Origin: an uncultured Pelagibacteraceae bacterium
GTDB taxonomy: Bacteria; Pseudomonadota; Alphaproteobacteria; Pelagibacterales; Pelagibacteraceae
DNA length: 59,158 nucleotides
NCBI GenBank assembly: GCA_902587735.1
Contig: CACIML010000003.1
Location: 1 to 59,158, forward strand
Direction: 5' to 3'
Position 1 is the stretch's first letter. Each line of letters opens with the position of its first letter. Shown piece by piece: positions 45,847 to 53,283 of the stretch. The notes beneath the pieces are model-generated. The model ran no database searches and was not told the origin of the DNA. It saw only the letters and a list, made by a program, of their open reading frames with translations. A program made the position numbers and the translations under genes.

Positions 45847-46731
45847 TTATGCTGCCTCTGTAGTTTGTAAATTAAAATCTAATTTTTTAAGATCTGAAAT
45901 TAATTTATTTTTATCAGCACTATTTAATAAGCTAAGTGGTGGTAAAATATTTTTAAAAATATTATCTTGGTCTGACATAAAACTGTGTAATCCAGATATT
46001 AAATTATATCGATCAAATGTTTTTCTTACATCGCACAATTTTTCATTATTAGTTTGAGATTTTTTAGAAAAAAAATCTTCATATACCTTTCTTGATAGTG
46101 ATGCTGTAACATTACATGTAGCTGAAATAATTCCACTACATCCTAATTCTAAACCGCTTAGCAATTTCAATTCAGATCCTGGGAAAATTAAAAAATTTTC
46201 TATATTTAAATTTTCATACAAACTGTAAGTACTGTCTTTTACTCCTATTATTTGTTTTGGAAATTTTTTAACTAATTCTTCAATGCATGTAATACTAAAC
46301 CCGTAGCCACATAATTTTTCAAAATTGTAAAGAATAATTCTACTGTCAGGTACGGCTTCAATAATTCTTGAGTAATAATCTATAACTTCTTCATCTCCAT
46401 ATTTATAATATGCAGGTGGCATAATTAAAAAATTTTTAAGATTTAGCGAGCATGAAACTCTCATCGTATTAATTGTTTCAATCAAAGAATTAAAACCAGT
46501 TCCAATTAAATAATTACTTTTATATTTGCTTGTAGAAAGATGATTCAATAAATCTATCTTTTCGCTTACAGAAATTAGCTGAGCTTGACCTGTGCTTCCA
46601 AAAATTACAACACCATGGCACCCCTGATCAATTAAACTTTCAGCATGTAAAATCGTTCTATCTATATTTAAACTTAAATTTTTGTTTAAAATAGACATTG
46701 ATGCCGCATAAATGCCCTTAATTTTGTTCAT
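45847..46731 (-). CDS. Dihydrodipicolinate synthase/NAL-family lyase, substrate unknown
   Basis: A 294-residue class I aldolase of the DapA/NAL fold. The Schiff-base lysine is in IIGVKDSTYSL near residue 165 and the Tyr in ILYNFEKLCGYG near 138. The usual GTTGE reads GSTGQA, and the Arg that binds the aspartate semialdehyde carboxylate in true DapA (after YNVPSR) is missing. It is therefore unlikely to be the lysine-pathway enzyme and may act on another 2-keto acid aldol. It directly abuts cfa. Confidence 0.82.
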   Translation of the reverse strand: MNKIKGIYAASMSILNKNLSLNIDRTILHAESLIDQGCHGVVIFGSTGQAQLISVSEKIDLLNHLSTSKYKSNYLIGTGFNSLIETINTMRVSCSLNLKNFLIMPPAYYKYGDEEVIDYYSRIIEAVPDSRIILYNFEKLCGYGFSITCIEELVKKFPKQIIGVKDSTYSLYENLNIENFLIFPGSELKLLSGLELGCSGIISATCNVTASLSRKVYEDFFSKKSQTNNEKLCDVRKTFDRYNLISGLHSFMSDQDNIFKNILPPLSLLNSADKNKLISDLKKLDFNLQTTEAA

Positions 46732-46783
46732 AAATTAAATTTATATAAAATATTTTTTTTAGTAAAGGTATTATAAAGACTAT

Positions 46784-47755
46784 ATGAAAATTTTAGCAGT
46801 GCAAAACCGAATGGGTATTGGAGATATGATTATATTTCTTCCTTTTATTGAAGCCATATCTAAAAAATATAATACACCTATAAGTATACTAGTTAAACAA
46901 AGCACTAAGGCCTTAGAAATATTAAAAAACAATTCCCATATTAATAATATTATACTTCTTGATAGAAATGATCGCACAAAACAAGGCAGGCATTCTGGTT
47001 TTATCGGCTCCTTAAATCTAGCTTCTGATATTAAAAAATATAATTTTGATAAAGTTTTTATATTTAATTCTTCTTTAAGATTTAGGCTCATTATGAAAAT
47101 TGCAAAAATTAAAGATATTTATCAATATAAACTTTTTGATAAAAAAAAACAAAATATTATAAAAACAGCTCAAAGTTTTTTACATAAATCGATCAACTTA
47201 GATGTGGAAAGTAAGCCTATCATTTCAATAAATCCAAAAGATATAAATAAAGTGTATGTTAAATATAATATAGAAAAAAAAAATATTAATATTTTATTAG
47301 GAATTGGTGGTTCTGGAAATACCAAAAGAGTTCCAGCTGAAAAATACATAGAATTTATTAAACTATGTACAAATAGTTATAAATGTAAATTTTTTTTAGC
47401 AACAGGAAAAAAACATGAGGAGCAAGAAATACTTAAAAAAATTTTAAACTCTAATTTTAAAAACTTTTGTAAAGCTTTAGATGATTTAACAATTTCTGAA
47501 ACTTTACCTATAATAAAAAATTGTAATTTGGCAGTTTGTAATGATACAAGTTTTAGTCATCTTTCCGCCGCATTGGGAATTGAAACAGTTGTACTAATGA
47601 CTGATAGTCCACTTCTTTATGGCAGTTATAGTCCAAAAATGCACCCTATTATTCCAGACGGTGAAACAACTGTTACTCATAACACTTTGGGCAAAGATAA
47701 AATCAACCCAGAAAAAATATTTAATAAAATGAAGGAAATTTTAAAATTATCTTAA
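46784..47755 (+). CDS. Glycosyltransferase family 9 (heptosyltransferase-like)
   Basis: A 323-residue GT-B protein. The N-terminal NRMGIGDMIIFLPFIEAI and C-terminal CNDTSFSHLSAALGIETVVLM are hallmarks of ADP-heptose:LPS heptosyltransferases, with the donor-binding D-T/S-x-x-x-H. It likely adds a heptose or similar sugar to LPS core, complementing the lipid A genes upstream in the window. It is divergent from the dapA-like gene with a 52 bp spacer and overlaps the next J-domain gene by 9 bases at the 3' end. Confidence 0.88.
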   Translation: MKILAVQNRMGIGDMIIFLPFIEAISKKYNTPISILVKQSTKALEILKNNSHINNIILLDRNDRTKQGRHSGFIGSLNLASDIKKYNFDKVFIFNSSLRFRLIMKIAKIKDIYQYKLFDKKKQNIIKTAQSFLHKSINLDVESKPIISINPKDINKVYVKYNIEKKNINILLGIGGSGNTKRVPAEKYIEFIKLCTNSYKCKFFLATGKKHEEQEILKKILNSNFKNFCKALDDLTISETLPIIKNCNLAVCNDTSFSHLSAALGIETVVLMTDSPLLYGSYSPKMHPIIPDGETTVTHNTLGKDKINPEKIFNKMKEILKLS

Positions 47756-48256
47756 ATGTTTTAGAGCTATTTCTTTGGCCTCATTAACAATAGAAGCAAG
47801 ACGTGTAAGTTCTGGACTTATGTCTGGATGTATTTTTTTCATTATATTTTTGTAAGAATTTAATACTTCATCTTTTGTGTATTTTTTCTTTGAATCTAAA
47901 TTTAATATTTTATATGCTTCTTCAACTGAAATAGTTTGAGTATTTAAATTTTGATTAAAATTATTAAAGTTAAATCTTCCAGAGTTCTTTAGTACTCTTA
48001 ATAGGCTCCAGATTCTTAATACTTGAAGTAAAGACAGGCCTGCTTTTGTTTTTATTAATGGTAATATCATTAGAACAAATGGCAAAGAAAATATAAATCT
48101 TCCCGCATAAACCATTACAAAAGCTAAAATTGCAGCTAAAATTATGGTAATAGACCTGATACTTTTAGAAATTTTTTTGCTTGATGTTTTTGCAAACCAA
48201 TTAAGCGATAAATAAACTATGACAAAAATAACAAGTGTAAGAAAAAAAATATTCAT
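47747..48256 (-). CDS. Membrane-anchored J-domain protein (Tim14/Pam18-like)
   Basis: A 169-residue protein with hydrophobic segments at about 2-20, 36-52 and 57-70, then a C-terminal J domain (about 108-168) with SVEEAYKILNL and the HPD in MKKIHPDISPEL. Topology resembles alphaproteobacterial relatives of mitochondrial Pam18/Tim14, which stimulate Hsp70 at the membrane. It is divergent from the oligopeptidase gene with only 18 bp between starts. Confidence 0.85.
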   Translation of the reverse strand: MNIFFLTLVIFVIVYLSLNWFAKTSSKKISKSIRSITIILAAILAFVMVYAGRFIFSLPFVLMILPLIKTKAGLSLLQVLRIWSLLRVLKNSGRFNFNNFNQNLNTQTISVEEAYKILNLDSKKKYTKDEVLNSYKNIMKKIHPDISPELTRLASIVNEAKEIALKHLR

Positions 48257-48274
48257 ATATTAGATTATAGTCTT

Positions 48275-50356
48275 ATGAAAATACCACGGCTAGAAAAAAA
48301 ACCAGAAGTTAAATCTTGTCATAAGACAAAATGGGAAGATAACTATAGCTGGGTACATCAAAAAAACATAATTGAGGTTTTAAAAGACAGCTCAAAGCTA
48401 TTGCCTGAAGTTAGAAAATATCTTGAAGAAGAAAATTATTACACAGAATTTTATTTATCAGACACAAAAGATATTCAAAAAAAATTATTTAATGAAATTA
48501 AAGGACGTATAAAACTTGAAGACGAAAGCTTGCCCTATAAAGATTATAATTATGAGTATTGGACTAAAACAACAACTAAAGGAAACTACTCAATTAAATT
48601 AAGAAAAAAAATAGGCTCTAATAAAGTTGAAGAAATATGGAATGGAGATAAAGAAAAAGAAAAACTAAAAACTGAATATTTCGGTGTTGGTGACTTAGAA
48701 GTAAGTTTTAACGATAAATTTTTAGGTTACTCGTTAGATTTAAAAGGATCAGAATATTATACAATTTATATAAGAGATATTATAACTGGAAAATTAGTAA
48801 CAGAAAAAATAGAAGATACTTCTGGAACCATTAGTTTTAGCCTGGATGATAAATATGTATATTATTCAAAACTAGACAAACATCACCGTCCAAAAAAAAT
48901 ATTTAGACATAAAATTGGTACTACAGTTAAAGAGGATACTCTGATTTTTGAAGAAAAAAATGAACCTTTTACAGTTGGAATTGGTTTAACCTCAGATGAA
49001 AAATATTTTATTATTACTGCTTCAGATCATAACGCTTCTGAACAACATTATTTTTCAGTAAATGAAAAAAATCCAACACCAAAGCTAATTAAACAAAGAA
49101 AAAAAGGTGTACTTTATTCTATTAATTCTTGGGATGGATTTTTTTATAATCATACCAATGAAGATGCTGAAGACTTTAAAATTGAAAAATGCAACGATTT
49201 ATCTGATCAAAATTGGGAAATATTTATTCCACCAAAGGATGAAGTATTAATCGGGGGATTATTTTTTTTAAATAATTGGATCATTAGGTCTGAACAATCT
49301 AATGCACTTGAAAAAATTTTTGTTAAAAATGTTAAAACTAATATTGAAGAAGAAATTAAATTTGTTGATGAAAAAGTAATTATTCCTGGAGTTTCTTTAA
49401 TTCAAAGAGATAAAAATACTGATTTAGTTCGTTTAAGCTATTCTTCTCCTAAAACTCAAACAAGAGTCTATGAGTACAATTTAAAATCTAAGGAAAAAAA
49501 ATTAGTCAAAGAACAGGAAATTCCATCTGGGCATAACCCAGAGAATTATATTGTTGAACGTTTGGAATGCAAATCTCATGATGGAAGAGTCGTTCCAATG
49601 ACAATTACTAGACATAAAAAAACTAAAATTAACGGATCTGCTAATTTATTACTATATGGATATGGTTCTTATGGAAGTTCAATAAGTCCAAGTTTTTCAT
49701 CAACTAGATTAAGCTTAATAAATAGAGACATAATTTGGGTAACTGCCCATATAAGAGGTGGAATGGAAAGAGGAATGAAATGGTGGAAAGAAGGAAAACT
49801 ATTAAATAAAAAAAATACTTTTGAAGATTATATTGCTGTTGCCAAGTTTCTAATAGAAAAAAAATATACTTCAAATGGTAAAATTATAGGCATGGGAGGT
49901 TCGGCTGGAGGATTATTAATGGGTGCAGTTGTAAACCAAGCGCCAAAATTATTTTTAGGAATAATAATGGCAGTGCCTTTTGTAGATTCTCTAACAACTA
50001 ATTTAGATCACTCCTTACCTTTAACTGTTGGAGAATTTGAAGAGTTTGGAAACGCTAAAAAAAATAAGGAACACTTTGAATACATCTATTCTTATGCCCC
50101 TTATAATAATATTAAAAAGATGAATTATCCCCATATGTTCATTACAACTAGTTTGAGTGATAATAGAGTTTTGTTTGATGAGCCTGTAAAATTTACAGCT
50201 AAGCTTAGAGAGTACAAAACAGATAGCAATCTTTTACTCTTAAAAACAGAAATGAATGCTGGTCATGGTGGTAAATCAGGAAGAGATGGAGCTATAGAAG
50301 AAATAGCAATTGATTATGCATTTGCATTAAAAATTTCAAAAAAAATTAATTCTTAA
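48275..50356 (+). CDS. ptrB: Oligopeptidase B (S9A serine peptidase)
   Basis: A 693-residue prolyl-oligopeptidase-fold enzyme. Residues 1-410 include a seven-bladed propeller. The C-terminal hydrolase domain carries the catalytic Ser in GMGGSAGGLLMGAVVN near 545, the Asp in TSLSDNRVLFDEP near 630, and the His in AGHGGKSGR near 665. The YGSYG and HIRGGMERG motifs are typical of PtrB, which cleaves after basic residues in short peptides. The nucleophile context GGSAGG differs slightly from the common GRSAGG. No signal peptide: cytoplasmic. Confidence 0.95.
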   Translation: MKIPRLEKKPEVKSCHKTKWEDNYSWVHQKNIIEVLKDSSKLLPEVRKYLEEENYYTEFYLSDTKDIQKKLFNEIKGRIKLEDESLPYKDYNYEYWTKTTTKGNYSIKLRKKIGSNKVEEIWNGDKEKEKLKTEYFGVGDLEVSFNDKFLGYSLDLKGSEYYTIYIRDIITGKLVTEKIEDTSGTISFSLDDKYVYYSKLDKHHRPKKIFRHKIGTTVKEDTLIFEEKNEPFTVGIGLTSDEKYFIITASDHNASEQHYFSVNEKNPTPKLIKQRKKGVLYSINSWDGFFYNHTNEDAEDFKIEKCNDLSDQNWEIFIPPKDEVLIGGLFFLNNWIIRSEQSNALEKIFVKNVKTNIEEEIKFVDEKVIIPGVSLIQRDKNTDLVRLSYSSPKTQTRVYEYNLKSKEKKLVKEQEIPSGHNPENYIVERLECKSHDGRVVPMTITRHKKTKINGSANLLLYGYGSYGSSISPSFSSTRLSLINRDIIWVTAHIRGGMERGMKWWKEGKLLNKKNTFEDYIAVAKFLIEKKYTSNGKIIGMGGSAGGLLMGAVVNQAPKLFLGIIMAVPFVDSLTTNLDHSLPLTVGEFEEFGNAKKNKEHFEYIYSYAPYNNIKKMNYPHMFITTSLSDNRVLFDEPVKFTAKLREYKTDSNLLLLKTEMNAGHGGKSGRDGAIEEIAIDYAFALKISKKINS

Positions 50357-50359
50357 ATA

Positions 50360-50388
50360 TTGAAAATAACAAATTAGTACCCACATAT
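50360..50388 (+). promoter_or_regulatory. Candidate RpoH promoter for hsp20
   Basis: TTGAAA at 50360-50365 is followed after 14 bases by CCCACATAT at 50380-50388, close to the classical sigma-32 pattern TTGAAA / CCCCAT. It starts 3 bases after the ptrB stop. The inferred start is near 50393, leaving a leader of about 55 bases. This is the second heat-shock-type promoter in the window, alongside that for groESL. Confidence 0.6.
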
Positions 50389-50393
50389 ATCTT

Positions 50394-50449
50394 GTAAGTC
50401 GCCTAATGGGGCTTACGTAAAATAACCTTGCTAACAAAAGGAGGATATT
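50394..50449 (+). promoter_or_regulatory. Structured hsp20 leader, possible RNA thermometer
   Basis: The leader contains a hairpin GTAAGTC / GGCTTAC (50394-50400 with 50410-50416). Next comes CCTTGCT at 50426-50432, which can pair its CCTT with AAGG (50438-50441) overlapping the AGGAGG Shine-Dalgarno at 50439-50444. A U-U-G-C-U element opposite the Shine-Dalgarno is the defining feature of ROSE thermometers of alphaproteobacterial small heat-shock genes. The final stem here is weak (4 pairs), so this is tentative. Confidence 0.4.
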
Positions 50450-50896
50450 ATGACAAGTAAGGATCTGTCTATATTCAACTCATTACGACCTTTTTCAATT
50501 GGTTTTGACGATATGTTTGACCAATTTGAAAACATGTTAGGAAATGGAGGTTTGAGTATGCAATCAAACTATCCACCTTACAACATAAGAAAAACTGGAA
50601 AGGACAAATACTCTATTGAAGTTGCTTTGGCTGGTTTTAATAAAAAAGACGTAGAAGTTGAGTTTGAAGACAATTTGTTAACTGTAAAAACTAAACAAGT
50701 TAATAAGTCTGAAGACAAAAATGAAGATGGTGAAATTATTCACAAGGGTATTTCTCAAAGACAATTTACTAGATCATTTACAATTGCAGATGATGTAAAA
50801 GTTGGCGGTGCTGAGCTAAAAGATGGTCTTTTGACAATAGCTTGTGAAAGAATTGTACCAGAATACAAAAATAAAAAACTTATTGAAATTAAATAA
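50450..50896 (+). CDS. Small heat-shock protein Hsp20 (IbpA-like)
   Basis: A 148-residue ATP-independent holdase. The alpha-crystallin domain spans about 42-135: YNIRKTGKDKYSIEVALAGFNKKDVEVEFEDNLLTVK, then RQFTRSFTIADDVKVGGAELKDGLLTI. The N-terminal FNSLRPFSIGFDDMFDQFENML matches IbpA-type proteins. It has a strong AGGAGG Shine-Dalgarno, a heat-shock-type promoter and a hairpin terminator, forming a single-gene heat unit. Confidence 0.96.
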   Translation: MTSKDLSIFNSLRPFSIGFDDMFDQFENMLGNGGLSMQSNYPPYNIRKTGKDKYSIEVALAGFNKKDVEVEFEDNLLTVKTKQVNKSEDKNEDGEIIHKGISQRQFTRSFTIADDVKVGGAELKDGLLTIACERIVPEYKNKKLIEIK

Positions 50897-50908
50897 GTAT
50901 TTACCTTG

Positions 50909-50932
50909 CTTGTGGGGAACTTTCCCCACAAG
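50909..50932. terminator. Hairpin terminator between hsp20 and the lipoprotein gene
   Basis: Perfect inverted repeat CTTGTGGGGAA / TTCCCCACAAG (50909-50919 and 50922-50932) with a tiny loop, placed 12 bases after the hsp20 stop and 2 bases before the convergent stop codon. It is the most GC-rich point locally. T-runs on either side are weak, so it may act as a stabilising 3' end or bidirectional terminator. Confidence 0.75.
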
Positions 50933-50934
50933 TA

Positions 50935-51237
50935 TTAAAAACAGCCCTTAGAAGTAAAACCAATTACCATTTCATTATTATCAATTATAAATTTTCTTTC
51001 ACACTTTATTCCATACTTTTTTGTACTATAAATTAAAAGTTTTGATCCATTTTCACTTTTACCTTCGCTGTCAGGATTGCCCATGACAATTTTTAATTCA
51101 GAAACTGGCTGACCAATAAATTGACTTAATTTTTTATTTTCTTCTTTTGCAATTTGCTCCGACTTTTTATTTATCGTTTCGCATCCAGAAATTAGTATTA
51201 ATAAAAATATTAACTTAATTAATAATAAATTTTTCAT
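50935..51237 (-). CDS. Small predicted lipoprotein
   Basis: A 100-residue protein with a lipoprotein signal (MKNLLLIKLIFLLILISGC; Cys19). The mature part has KKLSQFIGQPVSELKIVMGNPDSEG, resembling the SmpA/OmlA-type repeat that contacts the outer membrane assembly machinery, and ends with CERKFIIDNNEMVIGFTSKGC, whose two Cys could form a disulfide. Family not certain. It is convergent with hsp20 and divergent from the purine permease gene. Confidence 0.68.
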   Translation of the reverse strand: MKNLLLIKLIFLLILISGCETINKKSEQIAKEENKKLSQFIGQPVSELKIVMGNPDSEGKSENGSKLLIYSTKKYGIKCERKFIIDNNEMVIGFTSKGCF

Positions 51238-51285
51238 CTACTCGTTAAGTTATCATTTTAATATACATAAAAAATGATTAAAATA

Positions 51286-51394
51286 TTAACTTTAAAGTTG
51301 TATTAAGATACAATTTTATTTAATAACTATGTTTTTTTCATAAATAAATGAAGATTTTATTTGTTAAATAAAATAAATTCCCATTAACTTTAAA
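51286..51394. promoter_or_regulatory. Repeat-rich leader upstream of the purine permease
   Basis: The 169 bp spacer before the permease gene contains a perfect palindrome AACTTTAAAGTT (51288-51299), a hairpin TTGTAT-TAAG-ATACAA (51298-51313) and a perfect 9 bp inverted repeat ATTTTATTT/AAATAAAAT (51354-51374). A second TTAACTTTAAA copy lies at 51384-51394, just before the GGAGG ribosome site. No purine riboswitch core (conserved junction residues) is recognisable. It suggests protein-mediated control of the permease. Confidence 0.4.
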
Positions 51395-51406
51395 ATTGGA
51401 GGTCAA

Positions 51407-52696
51407 ATGTTGGATAAATATTTTGATTATAAAAAACATAAAACTAATTTTGAGACAGAAGTAATTGCTGGGGTATCGACTTTTCTTACCATGGCATACA
51501 TCATGTTCTTAAATCCTGTCATCCTTGCTGATGGTGGGTTTGATTTTGGTGGAGTTTTCACAGCAACAGCTCTTGCAGCAGCATTAGCTTGTTTTATAGC
51601 TGCGTTTTACGCCAAAACTTGGCCAGTAGGTCTTGCGCCAGGAATGGGAATAAATGCATTTATTGCATACGGGGTTTGCTTAGGAATGCAATATACACCT
51701 GCTGAAGCACTTGGTGCTGTATTAGTTGCTGGTGTAGTCTTCTTAATAATTTCATTAACACCAATAAGAGCTTGGTTAATAAACTCAATTCCAAAAAGTT
51801 TAAAACTTGGAATTGGAGCTGGTATAGGTTTATTTTTAGGAGTAATTGGTTTTGAAATTATGGGTCTAACAGCCGATCATCCGGTCACTCTAGTTACACT
51901 AGGTGATCTAAGTAATCCATTGCTTCTTTTAGGTGCTGGAGCATTTATATCGATGATAGTAATGGAAAAAATGAAAATTAAAGGAAACATAATTATAGGA
52001 ATTGTTGCCTTTAGTGCAATTGCTTGGATAACTGGACTGGGTAAATTTAATGGAGTTGTTTCTTCCCCACCACCAATGACACACTTGTTTGCATTTGATT
52101 TAGGTGCCGCGCTATCAGCTTCGATGGTAACAGTAATTTTTACTCTGTTCTTCATTGACTTTTTTGATACTGCAGGAACTTTAACAAGTGTTGCAAACGT
52201 TTCTGGTAAAATTGGTAAAGATGGAAAAATCCAAGACGTTGATAAAGCTATGCTTTCAGATAGTGTTTCTACTGTAGCAGGTGCCGTTATGGGTACTTCA
52301 ACAGTTACAACTTATGTTGAAAGTGCTGCTGGTGTTAAAGCTGGTGGACGAACAGGAATGACTTCACTTGTTATAGGAATTCTATTCTTGTGCTGTCTAT
52401 TCTTTTCACCATTAGCAACAAGTCTTCCAAAAGAAATAGATGGAGCTGCTTTAATTTATATTGCAACTCTATTTGTTCGTAACATAGTAGATATTGAATG
52501 GGATGATATTGCAGAATCAGGACCAGCTGTTTTGGCCATGATTGCGATGCCTTTTACTTATTCTATATCACATGGAATTGCATTAGCATTTATTTCTTAT
52601 GCAGCTATTAAAATCTGTACAGGAAAATTCGATAAAACTAGCCCTGCGATTTGGGTAATAGCGATAGCGAGTGTAATAAGTTTTTGGGTAGCTTAA
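51407..52696 (+). CDS. NCS2-family purine permease (AzgA-like)
   Basis: A 429-residue transporter with about 12-14 helices. It starts YFDYKKHKTNFETEVIAGVSTFLTMAYIMFLNPVIL, the typical AzgA/PbuG start, and contains GLAPGMGINAFIAYGV and FFIDFFDTAGTLTSVANVSG, and the motif GTSTVTTYVESAAGVKAGGRTGMTSL. AzgA-type members import adenine, guanine or hypoxanthine by proton symport. It faces, convergently, the six-gene purine catabolism operon, so it likely supplies its substrates. A strong GGAGG box precedes the start. Confidence 0.93.
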   Translation: MLDKYFDYKKHKTNFETEVIAGVSTFLTMAYIMFLNPVILADGGFDFGGVFTATALAAALACFIAAFYAKTWPVGLAPGMGINAFIAYGVCLGMQYTPAEALGAVLVAGVVFLIISLTPIRAWLINSIPKSLKLGIGAGIGLFLGVIGFEIMGLTADHPVTLVTLGDLSNPLLLLGAGAFISMIVMEKMKIKGNIIIGIVAFSAIAWITGLGKFNGVVSSPPPMTHLFAFDLGAALSASMVTVIFTLFFIDFFDTAGTLTSVANVSGKIGKDGKIQDVDKAMLSDSVSTVAGAVMGTSTVTTYVESAAGVKAGGRTGMTSLVIGILFLCCLFFSPLATSLPKEIDGAALIYIATLFVRNIVDIEWDDIAESGPAVLAMIAMPFTYSISHGIALAFISYAAIKICTGKFDKTSPAIWVIAIASVISFWVA

Positions 52697-52715
52697 AAAT
52701 TTAGATTTTTTATTT

Positions 52716-52747
52716 AAAGGGCCGGATTTGTTCTGGCCCTTTTTTTA
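52716..52747. terminator. Bidirectional intrinsic terminator between permease and phosphoribosyltransferase
   Basis: AAAGGGCC at 52716-52723 pairs with GGCCCTTT at 52735-52742, with an 11-base loop and a T-run 52740-52747 on the plus strand. It is placed 20 bases after the permease stop. The stop of the convergent phosphoribosyltransferase gene (52745) lies at its edge, so it can end both transcripts. Confidence 0.85.
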
Positions 52748-53269
52748 TTTGCTGTGTTTTTTTTTGATTTCTTCTATTCTGATTTCTTCGTAAATTTCAA
52801 AAGGCTGTACAATCCAAGGATTATCTGGAAGTTTTACTGCACAGTAGTCTGGTTCAAATGTTGATTTATTTTTTTTCCAAAGAGTAGCTGTTTTAATATC
52901 TTCAATTCTATCTTTTATAGGTGCATATTTTTTCAACCAATCTATACTTTTGTTAAAAGTAATGCCTGTATCGGATAAATCATCACATAATAAAATTTTT
53001 CCACCCATATTAGGAGCTATCGAACTCATCTCTCTTGAAAAAACAATATCTCCTTGTTCATCTTCAACTCCTTTACCGCTATATGACTCTACGGCTAAAT
53101 AAGCACATTTCAGTTTAAATACTCTGCTCAATACATCGATCATAGGGGCTGCTCCACGCATTATACCTACTAATATTGTCGGCTTATATCCACTTTCATC
53201 TATTTGGATCGCAAGTTTTTCTACAGTTTGATTGTATTCATCCCAACTTACAATTAATTTTTCAGACAT
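52745..53269 (-). CDS. Purine phosphoribosyltransferase (xanthine/guanine/hypoxanthine type)
   Basis: A 174-residue type I phosphoribosyltransferase. TILVGIMRGAAPMIDVLSRVF (loop I region) and the PRPP motif ILLCDDLSDTGITFNKSIDWL (near residue 94) are clear, and the C-terminus has PDNPWIVQPFEIYEE. The base specificity cannot be read with certainty; the family includes Gpt-like enzymes. It is the last gene of the purine operon, 14 bp after puuD, so it would salvage imported xanthine or guanine alongside breakdown. Confidence 0.85.
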   Translation of the reverse strand: MSEKLIVSWDEYNQTVEKLAIQIDESGYKPTILVGIMRGAAPMIDVLSRVFKLKCAYLAVESYSGKGVEDEQGDIVFSREMSSIAPNMGGKILLCDDLSDTGITFNKSIDWLKKYAPIKDRIEDIKTATLWKKNKSTFEPDYCAVKLPDNPWIVQPFEIYEEIRIEEIKKKHSK

Positions 53270-53283
53270 ATGTTTCTATAATA

